From an uncultured Eubacteriales bacterium (GTDB lineage Bacteria > Bacillota_A > Clostridia > Oscillospirales > Oscillospiraceae), in NCBI GenBank assembly GCA_949451265.1, contig CASTQR010000031.1, positions 1-12,884 on the forward strand: a stretch of 12,884 bases of DNA, written 5' to 3'. Below, in pieces: positions 1-7,846 of the stretch. Position numbers and translations under genes: made by a program. The notes under the pieces were generated by a model that was given only the letters and a program-made list of their open reading frames with translations, made no database searches and had not been told where the DNA came from. The first letter of the stretch is position 1. The number at the start of each line of letters is the position of its first letter.

Positions 1-577
1 CGGAACCCAGCTCCAGGCTGTAGTTCTCGCCCTTGCCGCCCTGGAAGGGCTCGCCATCCTTGAAGCCCTCAAAGTCGATGACGGCGGTGTCGCCTTTCTT
101 GGCCTTGCGGTCCACGCTCACCAGACGGGACGCCCGGTCGATGTACGGCTTCAGCTCCGCCTTGATGTCGGCGGCGGACACCTTCACGTCCGCCTTGCCC
201 ACAGGCAGGCCTTTGTAGTCCTTGATGGAGAACTCGGGCTTGACGGTGACAGTGGCCTTAAAGGTAAAGCCATCGGCGCTCACGTCCAGCACCTCCAGCT
301 GGGGATAGGCCACGGGCTTGAGATCGGCCTCCTTCAGCGCCGCCTCGTAGGCGTCGGGATAGGCCAGGGAGATGGCGTCCTCGAAGAAGATCTCGGCGCC
401 GTACATCTTCTCCACCATCTTCCGGGGGGCCTTGCCCTTCCGGAAGCCGGGGACGTTGATACGGTTCTTCTGCTTGTTGTAGACCTTGTCGATGGCGGCC
501 TGGAACTCGGCGGCCCCCACCTCGATCACTAACTCAAAGGCGCTGTTTTCTTTTTTCTCGTTGCTCTTGATGTTCAT
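1..577 (-). CDS. tig: Trigger factor, N-terminal 192 residues (gene cut by window edge)
   Basis: Trigger factor is the ribosome-associated chaperone and peptidyl-prolyl isomerase that meets nascent chains at the tunnel exit. The visible 192 residues start MNIKSNEKKENSAFEL and contain the ribosome-docking signature GFRKGKAPR at residues 44-52. After a helical linker the FKBP-like domain begins (GDTAVIDFEGF near residue 165). The C-terminal chaperone arms lie beyond the window. The start is fixed by a strong GGAGGAA Shine-Dalgarno six bases before the ATG. The gene is separated from the upstream metallophosphoesterase by 105 bp holding a promoter-like sequence, so it is probably its own transcription unit. 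Family identity is clear; completeness cannot be judged. Confidence 0.96.
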   Translation of the reverse strand, partial: MNIKSNEKKENSAFELVIEVGAAEFQAAIDKVYNKQKNRINVPGFRKGKAPRKMVEKMYGAEIFFEDAISLAYPDAYEAALKEADLKPVAYPQLEVLDVSADGFTFKATVTVKPEFSIKDYKGLPVGKADVKVSAADIKAELKPYIDRASRLVSVDRKAKKGDTAVIDFEGFKDGEPFQGGKGENYSLELGS

Positions 578-640
578 GGTTTGTTCCTCCAAGTTTGGCC
601 CTGTCAGGCTTCCGGGCCTTCTTTCTAAATAATCCAACCT

Positions 641-669
641 ATTCTATCAGATAGGCGCGGATATTTCCA
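641..669 (-). promoter_or_regulatory. Candidate SigA promoter for tig
   Basis: On the minus strand TGGAAA is followed after 17 bp by TAGAAT, a fair SigA match (4/6 and 5/6). It lies in the 105-bp gap between the metallophosphoesterase stop and the tig start, leaving a leader of about 60 nt. The leader holds a small inverted repeat (GGCCC/GGGCC, 597-601 and 614-618) with no clear role. Confidence 0.5.
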
Positions 670-682
670 CTGTTTTTTTCGC

Positions 683-1372
683 TCAATCTAAAATTTTTTT
701 CGGACGGAACCCGACAAAGTCCGCCGACACCAGCCGGTAGTCCACATTTCCCTGCACTCCCTCAATGGCAAGGCGGTGGCTGGCTCCGTGGAGATGGCCG
801 TAGCAGCATACCCGAACCTGGTACCGTTCCAGCAGGTCGATGATCTCCTGGCAGCGGTAGCCCCGGTACAGGGGCGGGTAGTGGAGGAAGCACAGCTTCT
901 CCCGCTCCCCCGCCGCTTTCAGGGACGCCTCCAAGCGGATCAGTTCCCGGTTGAACACCTTTTCCCAATGGGGGGTGCCGTTTTCCTCAAAGAACCAGCC
1001 CCGGGTGCCGCACAGGGCGGCGTCCTCATAAAAGGCGCAGTTGTTGTGGAGAATGTGGAGCCGGGTAAAGCCGTTGGATGTGAAAAAGGCGTTCATCTTG
1101 GAGGCTGTGGTCCACCAGTAGTCGTGATTCCCCTTCAACAGCCACTTCTCCCCCGGCAGCTCCGAGTTGAGAAACGCGAAGTCGTCCCGCGCCTCCTCCA
1201 AGCTCATACCCCAGGACAGGTCACCGCACAGCACCACCGTGTCGCTGTCCTCCACCGGGGCGAACCCCTCCCGGAGCTTGTCCACGTAGCCCTCCCATCC
1301 CCCGCCGAACACGTCCATGGGCTTGTCCGAACGCAGGGACAGGTGGGTGTCGCCGATGGCATAAAGTGCCAT
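683..1372 (-). CDS. Calcineurin-like metallophosphoesterase (229 aa)
   Basis: Predicted dinuclear metallophosphoesterase, probably cytoplasmic because no signal peptide or membrane segment is visible. All five family blocks are present: GDTH (D8, H10), GDLSWG (D51), GNHD (N82, H83), LHYPP (H164) and GHLH (H193, H195). The substrate cannot be read from the sequence; relatives are predicted phosphohydrolases of the COG1768 type. An in-frame extension upstream of residue 1 lies antiparallel over thrC and is not plausible. The chosen ATG is preceded by a GAGGTGAGGGG ribosome-binding site and starts directly at the MALYAIGDTH core. It follows the thrC stop by 11 bp, so it is the last gene of the rbgA-rnhB-yraN-dipeptidase-thrC run. 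Confidence 0.93.
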   Translation of the reverse strand: MALYAIGDTHLSLRSDKPMDVFGGGWEGYVDKLREGFAPVEDSDTVVLCGDLSWGMSLEEARDDFAFLNSELPGEKWLLKGNHDYWWTTASKMNAFFTSNGFTRLHILHNNCAFYEDAALCGTRGWFFEENGTPHWEKVFNRELIRLEASLKAAGEREKLCFLHYPPLYRGYRCQEIIDLLERYQVRVCCYGHLHGASHRLAIEGVQGNVDYRLVSADFVGFRPKKILD

Positions 1373-1383
1373 CCCCTCACCTC

Positions 1384-2871
1384 TTATTTCAGGAAGTCCA
1401 GCACACAGTCCGTCATGCCGGCGGGCTCGATGGAGCCGCTGAACCGGCGCTGCTTGTTTCTCAGCCGGGCCAGGGGCATGGGCACGGGCACCCCGGTATG
1501 CTGGCTGAGCTGATCCAGAATCTCCACCCCGGGCTTGTGCTCCTTCACCCCCAGGGCAGTGAGGACGCTGGAGCAGAACTTGAAGGGGCTCGCGGTGGAC
1601 ACCACCACGGTGGGGGTGTCGTCCCCCGTCTCCGCCCGGTACTCGTCCAGCACGTGGAAAGCCACAGCGGTGTGGGGATCGATGAGGTATTCCATCTCCC
1701 TCCACATCCGTCCGATCATAACCAGGGTTTGGGCGTCGTCACAGCACCCGGCGCTGAACAGCTTTTTCAGCTTGGTGCGGATGGCACTGTCCACCCGGTA
1801 GCTGCCGTATTCCGCCAGCTGGGACATGTACTCCCGCACCAGCTTGTCGTTCCGGCCGGACAGCTCGAAGATCATCCGCTCCAGGTTACTGGAGATCAGG
1901 ATATCCATGGACGGGGACAGGGTATTATAGAAGGTGCGGTTGCGGTCATAGGCCCCGGTGTGGATAAAGTCGGTGAGGACATTGTTGTGGTTGGAGGCGC
2001 AGATCAGCCGGTTGATGGGGATGCCCATCTCCTTGGCATAGTAGGCCGCCAGGATGTTGCCGAAGTTCCCGGTGGGCACGCACACGTTGATGGCCTGCCC
2101 CTTGGTGATGGCCCCGGACTTCAGCAGATCGCAGTAGGCGGAGGCGTAGTACACGATCTGGGGCAGCACCCGCCCCCAGTTGATGGAGTTGGCGGAGGAC
2201 AGGAAGTAGCCGCGCTCCGCCAGGGTGTCCGCCAGCTCCTGGCTGGAAAAGAGCTGCTTTACCCCGGCCTGGGCGTCGTCGAAGTTCCCCACCACGGAGG
2301 TCACCCCCACATTGCCCCCCTCCTGGGTGACCATCTGAAGCTCCTGGATATCGGACACGCCGTCCTTGGGATAGAACACCAGGATCTTCGTCTTGTCCAC
2401 GTTGCGGAAGCCCTCCAGGGCGGCCTTGCCCGTGTCGCCGGAGGTGGCCACCAGAATGCACACCGTCTTTTTCTCGTCGTTCTTGTCCAGCGAGGCGGTG
2501 AGCAGGTGGGGCAGCATCTGAAGCGCCATATCCTTAAAGGCGCAGGTGGGCCCGTGCCACAGCTCCAGGCAGTAGGTGCTGTCGTCCAGCTTCCGCACCG
2601 GGGCAACGTCCTCGTGGGAGAACTTGCCCCCGCCATAGGCCTCGGACGCGTAGGTGGTCAGCTCGGAGGCGGCGAAGCCCTCCAAAAAGCTGTTCATGAT
2701 ATAGACCACCCGCTGCTGGTAGGACATCTCCTTCATGGTTTCCACCGCGGAGGCGGGCAGACGGGGCAGTACCGCCGGGGTTATCAGCCCCCCGTCCGGG
2801 GCCAGTCCCTTGGCGATGGCCTGGGGAGCGTTCATCCGCAGGTCTTTGTTTCTCGTACTCAGATAATTCAT
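1384..2871 (-). CDS. thrC: Threonine synthase (495 aa)
   Basis: PLP-dependent enzyme converting O-phosphohomoserine to threonine and phosphate, the last step of threonine biosynthesis. The PLP lysine is K113 in WHGPTCAFKDMALQ. The phosphate-cup SGDTG lies at 144-148, and the N-terminal block KGLAPDGGL at 21-29 is typical. The length (495 aa) fits the longer fold-type II threonine synthase class rather than the roughly 350-residue class. The ATG overlaps the stop of the upstream dipeptidase as ATGA, indicating translational coupling, and the independent ribosome-binding site is weak. No other threonine pathway gene (hom, thrB) is in the window. Confidence 0.97.
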   Translation of the reverse strand: MNYLSTRNKDLRMNAPQAIAKGLAPDGGLITPAVLPRLPASAVETMKEMSYQQRVVYIMNSFLEGFAASELTTYASEAYGGGKFSHEDVAPVRKLDDSTYCLELWHGPTCAFKDMALQMLPHLLTASLDKNDEKKTVCILVATSGDTGKAALEGFRNVDKTKILVFYPKDGVSDIQELQMVTQEGGNVGVTSVVGNFDDAQAGVKQLFSSQELADTLAERGYFLSSANSINWGRVLPQIVYYASAYCDLLKSGAITKGQAINVCVPTGNFGNILAAYYAKEMGIPINRLICASNHNNVLTDFIHTGAYDRNRTFYNTLSPSMDILISSNLERMIFELSGRNDKLVREYMSQLAEYGSYRVDSAIRTKLKKLFSAGCCDDAQTLVMIGRMWREMEYLIDPHTAVAFHVLDEYRAETGDDTPTVVVSTASPFKFCSSVLTALGVKEHKPGVEILDQLSQHTGVPVPMPLARLRNKQRRFSGSIEPAGMTDCVLDFLK

Positions 2872-3812
2872 CTTTGTCTCACTACTCTCATTAAATTGTT
2901 ATAAAACAGGTCGCGCACGACTGTTTCATGATAACCGTGGTGAAGCAGATACTCGTAAAAATCCCCCAGCCGATCGATGGACGGCAGGGCGGGGATGGTA
3001 TCGCAGCCGTCCCAGTCGCCCCCCAGGGCCACATGGGCCGCGCCGCCCAGATCCAGAATGCGATCCAAATGGGCCCGGAGGTCGTCCAGCTCCCGTCCGC
3101 CGCCCACAAAACCCTCGTAGAAGTTGAGGCCGATCACACCTTGATTTTTTATTATCGCATTTATTTGTCCATCCGTCAAGTTCCTTGTGCAATCCCACAC
3201 AGATTTTGCGTTGGAGTGGCTGGCGATGAAGGGCCTGCGGGCCAGCTCCGCCACATCCCAGAATCCCGCCTCCGACAGATGGGATACATCAACCAGGATA
3301 TGTAAGTCCTCCATCTTCGCCATGAACTGCCGTCCCAACGGCGAAAGCCCCCGCGACCGTTCCTCGCAGTTGGAGCCGGACAGGGCGTTGGCGTGGTTCC
3401 AGGTGAGGTTGATGGCTACCACGCCCTCCAATGCCGCTCCTTCCAGCCGGGCTGGGTCACAGCCCAACAGCTCCGCCCCCTCCACCGTGAGGAAAGCCGC
3501 CGCCCTCCCCTGCTTGTGGGCGCTTTCCGCATCCTGGGCGGTACGGCACTGGACAATCTTGCCGGCATTGCGGGCCATCTGCTCTTTAAAGCAGCGCAGA
3601 AGGGCCTGGTAGGCCCGCTCCACCGAATCCCCGCCGGACGGGTAGCCGGTATAGCCGTCCGCCGTCCACAGGGCAAAAAACTGACAGTACCGGGCAAACC
3701 CCGCCGTCCGTTCCAGCGAGATCATCCCAGTGTTGCGATCCAGCCCCTCATACTCACGCCAGCAGCGGGAAATGGTATCACAGTGGGCGTCAAATACGCA
3801 GATAGGCTCCAT
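2868..3812 (-). CDS. Membrane/renal-type dipeptidase, peptidase family M19 (314 aa)
   Basis: Zinc dipeptidase of the amidohydrolase superfamily, cleaving dipeptides including, in some family members, D-amino-acid dipeptides. Metal ligands of the family are visible: DAHCDT (H10, D12), VEGAE (bridging E111), VDVSH (H178) and ASHSN (H199). R210 and the GGDWDG block (D266) complete the active site. The C-terminal NNLMRVV corresponds to the usual GGNFLRV tail. There is no signal peptide, so a cytoplasmic location is inferred. An upstream in-frame extension of 30 residues overlaps yraN. The ATG chosen here has an AGGGGGA site and a 10-bp gap after yraN. Its stop overlaps the thrC start. Confidence 0.95.
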   Translation of the reverse strand: MEPICVFDAHCDTISRCWREYEGLDRNTGMISLERTAGFARYCQFFALWTADGYTGYPSGGDSVERAYQALLRCFKEQMARNAGKIVQCRTAQDAESAHKQGRAAAFLTVEGAELLGCDPARLEGAALEGVVAINLTWNHANALSGSNCEERSRGLSPLGRQFMAKMEDLHILVDVSHLSEAGFWDVAELARRPFIASHSNAKSVWDCTRNLTDGQINAIIKNQGVIGLNFYEGFVGGGRELDDLRAHLDRILDLGGAAHVALGGDWDGCDTIPALPSIDRLGDFYEYLLHHGYHETVVRDLFYNNLMRVVRQR

Positions 3813-3822
3813 AGCCGTCCCC

Positions 3823-4194
3823 CTAAAAAGCGTTTTCAATATAATATATGTCCGGCTGTTCCGTGCGTACCCCCTGGGGGGCGTAGACCTCCGCCACGTC
3901 AAAACGGGGCTGGAGCTGTGTGGGATGGCCCATTAAGTAGTATTCCGCGGTGACCCGCAGCTTCCGCCGCTTGGAAAGGGTAACTGCTTCACAGGCTGCG
4001 CCATAGCTGCCATCCTTACGGAGCTTTACCTCCACAAAGGCCAAGTATCGCCCATTCTCCGCAATAATATCAATCTCCCCCATGCGGCACCGGAAATTCC
4101 GCGTTACGATCCTCCAGCCCCGCGCCTGGAGCCACTCCGCCGTCCGATCCTCACCCCACTGCCCCAGGGCACGGGCCCCTCCCCCGCCCCTCAC
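3823..4194 (-). CDS. YraN/UPF0102 family nuclease-like protein (123 aa)
   Basis: Small protein of the YraN (UPF0102) family, with a predicted restriction-endonuclease-like fold. Visible family blocks are GQWGEDRTAEWLQARGW (11-27), RNFRCRMGEIDII (32-44) and FVEVKLR (53-59), giving the D-x(n)-E-x-K nuclease core with E40, D42, E55 and K57. The biological role is not established. The start is a GTG whose bases overlap the TGA stop of rnhB (GTGA), so it is probably translated by coupling; no strong ribosome-binding site is seen. The rnhB-yraN order is common in Firmicutes and suggests nucleic-acid metabolism. Confidence 0.93.
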   Translation of the reverse strand: MRGGGGARALGQWGEDRTAEWLQARGWRIVTRNFRCRMGEIDIIAENGRYLAFVEVKLRKDGSYGAACEAVTLSKRRKLRVTAEYYLMGHPTQLQPRFDVAEVYAPQGVRTEQPDIYYIENAF

Positions 4195-4796
4195 AGCTTC
4201 TTTAAAAAGGAACGGCGGTGGATGGGACAGGGCCCAAACTCCCGCAACAACTCATAGTGCCGCCTGGTGGGATAGCCCTTGTGGCGTTCAAACTCATACT
4301 GTGGGTAGAGCGCCGCCATTTTTTCCATGTAGCGATCCCGGCTAACCTTCGCTAAGATAGACGCCGCGGCGATAGAGTATGACAAGCTATCTCCCTTTAC
4401 AATCAGCTGATGCTCTGTGGTGACAGCGCACTTGCTCCCATGATCGCGGTTGCCGTCTATCAGCGCGAAATCCGCCTTTTTCTCCAAGGAGTTGATCGCC
4501 GCCTGCATGGCCTTGATCCGGCTGTTCAGGATGTCGATTTGGTCGATCTCCTCCGGCTCCACCCAGGCCACAGCCCAGCTCACAGCCTGTTCCTGAATTT
4601 GATCAAATAGGATTTCCCGCCGCTTCTCCGTCACCTGCTTGGAGTCATTGAGCCAAGGCAGCTCCAACCTGTTGGGGAGGATCGCCGCCGCCGCATACAC
4701 CCGGCCCGCCAGGGGGCCAACTCCCGCCTCGTCACAGCCGCATACCGCAAGGTATCCCCGCTCTGCCGCCGCCTGTTCATAGTCCCAGCTTGGCAT
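4191..4796 (-). CDS. rnhB: Ribonuclease HII (201 aa) with an altered GRG motif
   Basis: RNase HII removes misincorporated ribonucleotides and RNA-DNA hybrids. The four acidic active-site residues are in place: D22 and E23 in CDEAG, D114 in ALIDGNRD and D154 in SILAKVSRDRYM. The usual GRG of DEAGRGPLAG reads GVG here (V26, codon GTT), an unusual change in the loop that contacts the ribonucleotide 2'-OH groups in characterised enzymes. The ATG at 4796 is preferred because an AAGGGGAG site lies 8 bases before it; an in-frame GTG nine bases upstream would sit on top of that site. It follows rbgA by 16 bp and overlaps yraN. Confidence 0.95.
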   Translation of the reverse strand: MPSWDYEQAAAERGYLAVCGCDEAGVGPLAGRVYAAAAILPNRLELPWLNDSKQVTEKRREILFDQIQEQAVSWAVAWVEPEEIDQIDILNSRIKAMQAAINSLEKKADFALIDGNRDHGSKCAVTTEHQLIVKGDSLSYSIAAASILAKVSRDRYMEKMAALYPQYEFERHKGYPTRRHYELLREFGPCPIHRRSFLKKL

Positions 4797-4812
4797 GGTG
4801 TCCACTCCCCTT

Positions 4813-5676
4813 TTACTGCTTCATATCCTCCGGCGTCTCCAGCGTAAAGCGTCCCAGCTTGCCGCCCCGAAATTCGTCCAACAGCAGCTTCGCCATCCGT
4901 TCCGTGTCCACCTCGCCGCCGGAAATTCGCATACCCCGCTTTTTTGCGCAGTCCTCTAACAATTCCCAACCCTGTCTGCCGTCCAGCTCGGCCACCTTAT
5001 ACCGCTCCCGGATGGCCTGGGGATAGCGATCCCGCAACAGCTCCAGCAGGGCGCAGGCCAGCCCCTCCAGGTCTGTCACCTCATCTTTCACCGCTCCGGT
5101 AAAAGCCAGATGCAGCCCAGTGGCCTCGTCCTCGAACTTGGGCCAGAGGATACCCGGCGTGTCCAGCAGTTCCAGACCGCTGTCCACGCTGACCCACTGT
5201 TTGCCGCGGGTGACGCCGGGGCGGTCACCGGTCTTGGCGGATTTGCGCTTGGCTACCTTATTAATAAAGGTAGACTTGCCCACGTTGGGCACGCCCACCA
5301 CCATGGCCCGGATGGGGCGGCCCACCTGCCCCTTCTCCTTCCACTTGGCCATCTGATCCTTTAACGCGCTCCGGGCCAGCGCCGCCATCTGGCCAACCCC
5401 TGTCCCGGCTTTGGAGTCCACCGCCGCAGCGGGAATGCCCAAGGCCCTGTTGAAGTAATCCGCCCAGGCACGGGTGAGCTGGGGATCGGCCTGATCCGCC
5501 CGGTTCAGCATGACGATCCGGGGCTTGTCCCCGCAGATGGCATCAATGTCCGGGTTGCGGCTGGAAATGGGGATGCGTGCGTCAACAATTTCCACCACGA
5601 TGTCCACGTGCTTTAGATCGGCCTCCATCTGCCGCCGGGTTTTAGTCATGTGCCCCGGATACCATTGAATGTTCAC
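4813..5676 (-). CDS. rbgA: Ribosome biogenesis GTPase RbgA/YlqF (287 aa)
   Basis: Circularly permuted GTPase needed in Bacillus for late 50S subunit assembly. The motif order G4 (NRAD, 58-61), G1 (GVPNVGKST, 128-136), G2 region (RPGVTR, 152-157), G3 (DTPGILWPKFED, 172-183) is the hallmark of the YlqF/YawG permuted class. The N-terminus NIQWYPGHMTKTRR and the C-terminal SGGEVD region match Bacillus RbgA in order and length. The start is a GTG: AGGGGGAG stands six bases before it, and the conserved protein begins at exactly this codon. Upstream in-frame ATGs at 5700 and nearby would add residues not seen in the family. It lies just downstream of the rplS terminator and heads the six-gene run to the metallophosphoesterase. 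Confidence 0.97.
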   Translation of the reverse strand: MNIQWYPGHMTKTRRQMEADLKHVDIVVEIVDARIPISSRNPDIDAICGDKPRIVMLNRADQADPQLTRAWADYFNRALGIPAAAVDSKAGTGVGQMAALARSALKDQMAKWKEKGQVGRPIRAMVVGVPNVGKSTFINKVAKRKSAKTGDRPGVTRGKQWVSVDSGLELLDTPGILWPKFEDEATGLHLAFTGAVKDEVTDLEGLACALLELLRDRYPQAIRERYKVAELDGRQGWELLEDCAKKRGMRISGGEVDTERMAKLLLDEFRGGKLGRFTLETPEDMKQ

Positions 5677-5710
5677 GGGCGCTCCCCCTTCTATCATCAT
5701 GCTTCTCCTA

Positions 5711-5744
5711 ATAAAAAAGGAGCGGTCCCCCGCTCCTTTTTTAT
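5711..5744 (-). terminator. Bidirectional-looking intrinsic terminator between rplS and rbgA
   Basis: A perfect 14-bp inverted repeat (arms 5711-5724 and 5731-5744, ATAAAAAAGGAGCG and its complement) around a 6-base loop. The arms end in A and T runs, so it can act in both directions. It is 8 bp past the rplS stop and 34 bp before the rbgA start. No convincing promoter is visible between it and rbgA, so rbgA may depend on partial read-through. Confidence 0.88.
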
Positions 5745-5752
5745 TCCACAGC

Positions 5753-6094
5753 TTACAGATCCTCCTTGACCTTGGCCGCCTTGCCCACGCGGTCACGCAG
5801 GTAGTACAGCTTGGCCCGGCGGACCTTGCCCTTCCGGACGGTCTCCACCTTCTCGATGGTGGGGGCGTGCAGGGGGAAAACCTTCTCCACGCCGACGCCG
5901 TAAGAGATGCGGCGGACGGTGAAGCTCTCCTCCACGCCGCCGTGCTTCTTGGCGATCACGGTGCCCTCGAACACCTGAATACGCTCACGGCTGCCTTCCT
6001 TGACCCGGATGTGCACGCGGACTGTGTCGCCCACGCGGACAGAAGGAGCTTCGTCCTTCATGTACTTCTCGCTGAATTGATGCAGCAGATCCAT
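5753..6094 (-). CDS. rplS: 50S ribosomal protein L19 (113 aa)
   Basis: Ribosomal protein L19, at the interface of the large and small subunits. Sequence and length are typical: [16 protein letters not shown] (residues 19-34), [13 protein letters not shown] (38-50), [19 protein letters not shown] (58-76) and the C-terminal [17 protein letters not shown]. The ATG has an AGGAGG site seven bases upstream. The gene is bounded by its own promoter upstream and a strong terminator downstream, so it can be expressed alone at high level. Confidence 0.98.
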   Translation of the reverse strand: MDLLHQFSEKYMKDEAPSVRVGDTVRVHIRVKEGSRERIQVFEGTVIAKKHGGVEESFTVRRISYGVGVEKVFPLHAPTIEKVETVRKGKVRRAKLYYLRDRVGKAAKVKEDL

Positions 6095-6204
6095 TTGTAT
6101 TTCCTCCTATAGTCAGGCGTTCATGCGTCTAAGCGATATCGCCGCGCAGAGGACCACCCGTTTTCAGACTATGGTAGTCTATCATATCACGAAAGGATTT
6201 GCAA
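6095..6204 (-). promoter_or_regulatory. rplS promoter and structured leader
   Basis: TTGCAA (6199-6204) and TAGACT (6176-6181) are spaced by 17 bp on the minus strand. An overlapping alternative is the extended -10 element TGATATGAT. A perfect dyad AGACTA-CCA-TAGTCT (6166-6180) overlaps the -10 region. In the leader, ATAGTC near the 5' end can pair with GACTAT (6109-6114) directly before the Shine-Dalgarno, enclosing about 50 nt that include the palindrome GCGATATCGC (6133-6142). Ribosomal protein leaders upstream of rplS are known in Firmicutes; I infer but cannot show that this is one. Confidence 0.5.
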
Positions 6205-6238
6205 GAGGTTTCCCAGAAAATTTTTAACATTTGCGGGC

Positions 6239-6844
6239 TTACAGGTTTTCCTGTCCTCTCCCCCGCCCGCCGTGACGGATCACGCCAGCCAGCAGCCACA
6301 GGGCGGTGAGAAGCAGGGTCACGTTGGCGTAGTGGACGGCGGCAATGGCCCCCACCCCCGCCAGCAGCCCCACCAGACACCCCGCCGACGCCGTCAGCAG
6401 GCGGTCCGCCCAGTCCGGATCCAGCCGCTCCGCCAGCAGGCCATACACCACCCGCCCCCCGTCCAACGGCAGGATGGGCAGCAGGTTGAACGCCCCCAGT
6501 CCCAGGCTGAGCACCGATGGAAGATACCGCCCTTGCCAGAAAAACAGCCCGCCCAGCAGCAGGTTTGCGCCCGGCCCCGCCAGGGCCACCAGGCTGTCCC
6601 GCCCGTAGGACAGCGGTGCCCGGTAGGAGAAGGACAGCTCCGCCCCCACCGCCGTGAGGGACAGCCTCTCCACCCGGCCCCCGCAAGTCAGCGCCGCCAC
6701 CACGTGGCCCAGCTCGTGGACGATACAGGCCAGCAGGCCCCAGGGCAGCAGCCCCAGCCCCTCGTCCAGCCAGAACAGCGCCCCCAGCAGCAGCAGAAAT
6801 CCGGGGCTGGCCTCCAGCCTGGGCCGTTCAGGATTTCGCCACAT
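6239..6844 (-). CDS. spoIVFB: M50 site-2-type membrane metalloprotease, SpoIVFB-like (201 aa)
   Basis: Polytopic membrane zinc protease. HELGH lies at residues 43-47 within a hydrophobic helix and the third-ligand motif NLLPILPLDGG lies at 120-130 (D128); together they define family M50. About five to six hydrophobic segments are visible. In Bacillus SpoIVFB releases active SigK from pro-SigK in the outer forespore membrane. That role is inferred here from the family and from the upstream gene, an M23-domain membrane protein like SpoIVFA overlapping by 17 bp, as in the Bacillus spoIVF operon. The ATG at 6844 is chosen because it leaves a short cytoplasmic N-terminus; an in-frame TTG at 6904 would overlap the upstream gene by 77 bp. 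No clear ribosome-binding site is present, so coupling is likely. Other M50 proteases of unknown target remain possible. Confidence 0.85.
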   Translation of the reverse strand: MWRNPERPRLEASPGFLLLLGALFWLDEGLGLLPWGLLACIVHELGHVVAALTCGGRVERLSLTAVGAELSFSYRAPLSYGRDSLVALAGPGANLLLGGLFFWQGRYLPSVLSLGLGAFNLLPILPLDGGRVVYGLLAERLDPDWADRLLTASAGCLVGLLAGVGAIAAVHYANVTLLLTALWLLAGVIRHGGRGRGQENL

Positions 6845-7823
6845 AATGGGCCGGATCCAGCCGGATTCTGTCCTTTTCAATGGTGAGGTGGAGGTGGGAG
6901 CCAATGGCGTTTCCGGTGTGCCCCACCAGCGCCACCGTCTGCCCGCAGGTTACCGGATCCCCCTTGTGAACCAGGAGCTTGCTGCAATGGGCGTAAAAGC
7001 TGCTCACATTGTTGGCGTGGGTGATCTTCAGATACAAGCCGAACTCGTCGCTCTTGCCAATGTACTCCACCACGCCGTCGGCAAAGGCGCCAATCTCCGT
7101 CCCCTCCGCCGCGCCGATATCCAGAGCCAGGTGGAACTCGTTTTTCCCGTTGACCGGGCTGTCCCGGTAACCGAAGGTGGAGGTCACCGGCCCCGTCACC
7201 GGATCGACTGTTTCGGGCAGGCCCAACTCATAGAAGGCAAAGCTCACGTTGGAGGGCAGCTTCATCCCGTCATCGGTGTACTCCTGGGCCACCGCCGTCA
7301 CCACGGCGGGCTGGGTGGGCTCCGGGGAGGGGCTGTCCGTCTCCGGCGGTTGGGAGATCGGCGGGACGGGCTCGTCCGGCGGCGTTCCAGCCCCCCGCCC
7401 TTCCATGACCCCGTGGGTGCTCAGGTAGGCCCGTCCCGCCCCTGGGGTCTGGCTCAGAGGCACCACCGCCGGGGGGGCGTTCTTTTCCGGAACGGGGTCG
7501 GACGGTTCCGGTTCACCCCCGGTCACCCGCACCCACAGCGACTCCAGCGACTCCCCCAGCGGGTTCCCATCAGAGATAGACTGGCTGAACTCCCGGAAGG
7601 CCGCGGTGAAATCCACGTTTTCGTCCATTGCGGCGCGCCACACCTCAAACTGGGCGGGAAACACCCCGCGCCCCACATAGACCAGCAAGAACAGCGCCAC
7701 ACTTACCAGCAGTTGGATCAGCCTGCGCCGATCTCCCGTTCCGGGCTGCTGGGCGGGCCGTTTTGTCCTGCGGGCTGTTCTGCGGCCCCCTCTTGCCGTC
7801 CTGCGTCCATAGGTCGTGTCCAC
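6828..7823 (-). CDS. spoIVFA: Single-pass membrane protein with LytM/M23 domain, SpoIVFA-like (331 aa)
   Basis: Layout from the GTG: a basic N-terminus rich in Arg (1-34), one transmembrane segment (about 35-51), a proline-rich linker (about 105-175) and a C-terminal M23 domain (about 210-331). The M23 zinc ligands are present: HLALD (H231, D235) and HLH (H310, H312). Position directly before an overlapping M50 gene indicates SpoIVFA, the partner that holds the SpoIVFB protease inactive until a signal arrives. Start choice: the ATG at 7841 lies at or before the predicted transcription start of the SigE promoter, while the GTG at 7823 has an AGGGGGGA site five bases upstream. A general cell-wall endopeptidase is the alternative reading. 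Confidence 0.8.
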   Translation of the reverse strand: MDTTYGRRTARGGRRTARRTKRPAQQPGTGDRRRLIQLLVSVALFLLVYVGRGVFPAQFEVWRAAMDENVDFTAAFREFSQSISDGNPLGESLESLWVRVTGGEPEPSDPVPEKNAPPAVVPLSQTPGAGRAYLSTHGVMEGRGAGTPPDEPVPPISQPPETDSPSPEPTQPAVVTAVAQEYTDDGMKLPSNVSFAFYELGLPETVDPVTGPVTSTFGYRDSPVNGKNEFHLALDIGAAEGTEIGAFADGVVEYIGKSDEFGLYLKITHANNVSSFYAHCSKLLVHKGDPVTCGQTVALVGHTGNAIGSHLHLTIEKDRIRLDPAHYVAKS

Positions 7824-7846
7824 GCCGATCCCCCCTTGCATACCCT

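Noticed and set aside
1366..2904. Open plus-strand frame of about 512 codons opposite thrC
   Set aside because: It is antisense to a clear threonine synthase, is rich in His, Gly, Val and Gln as expected of a shadow in GC-rich DNA, and has no recognisable motif.
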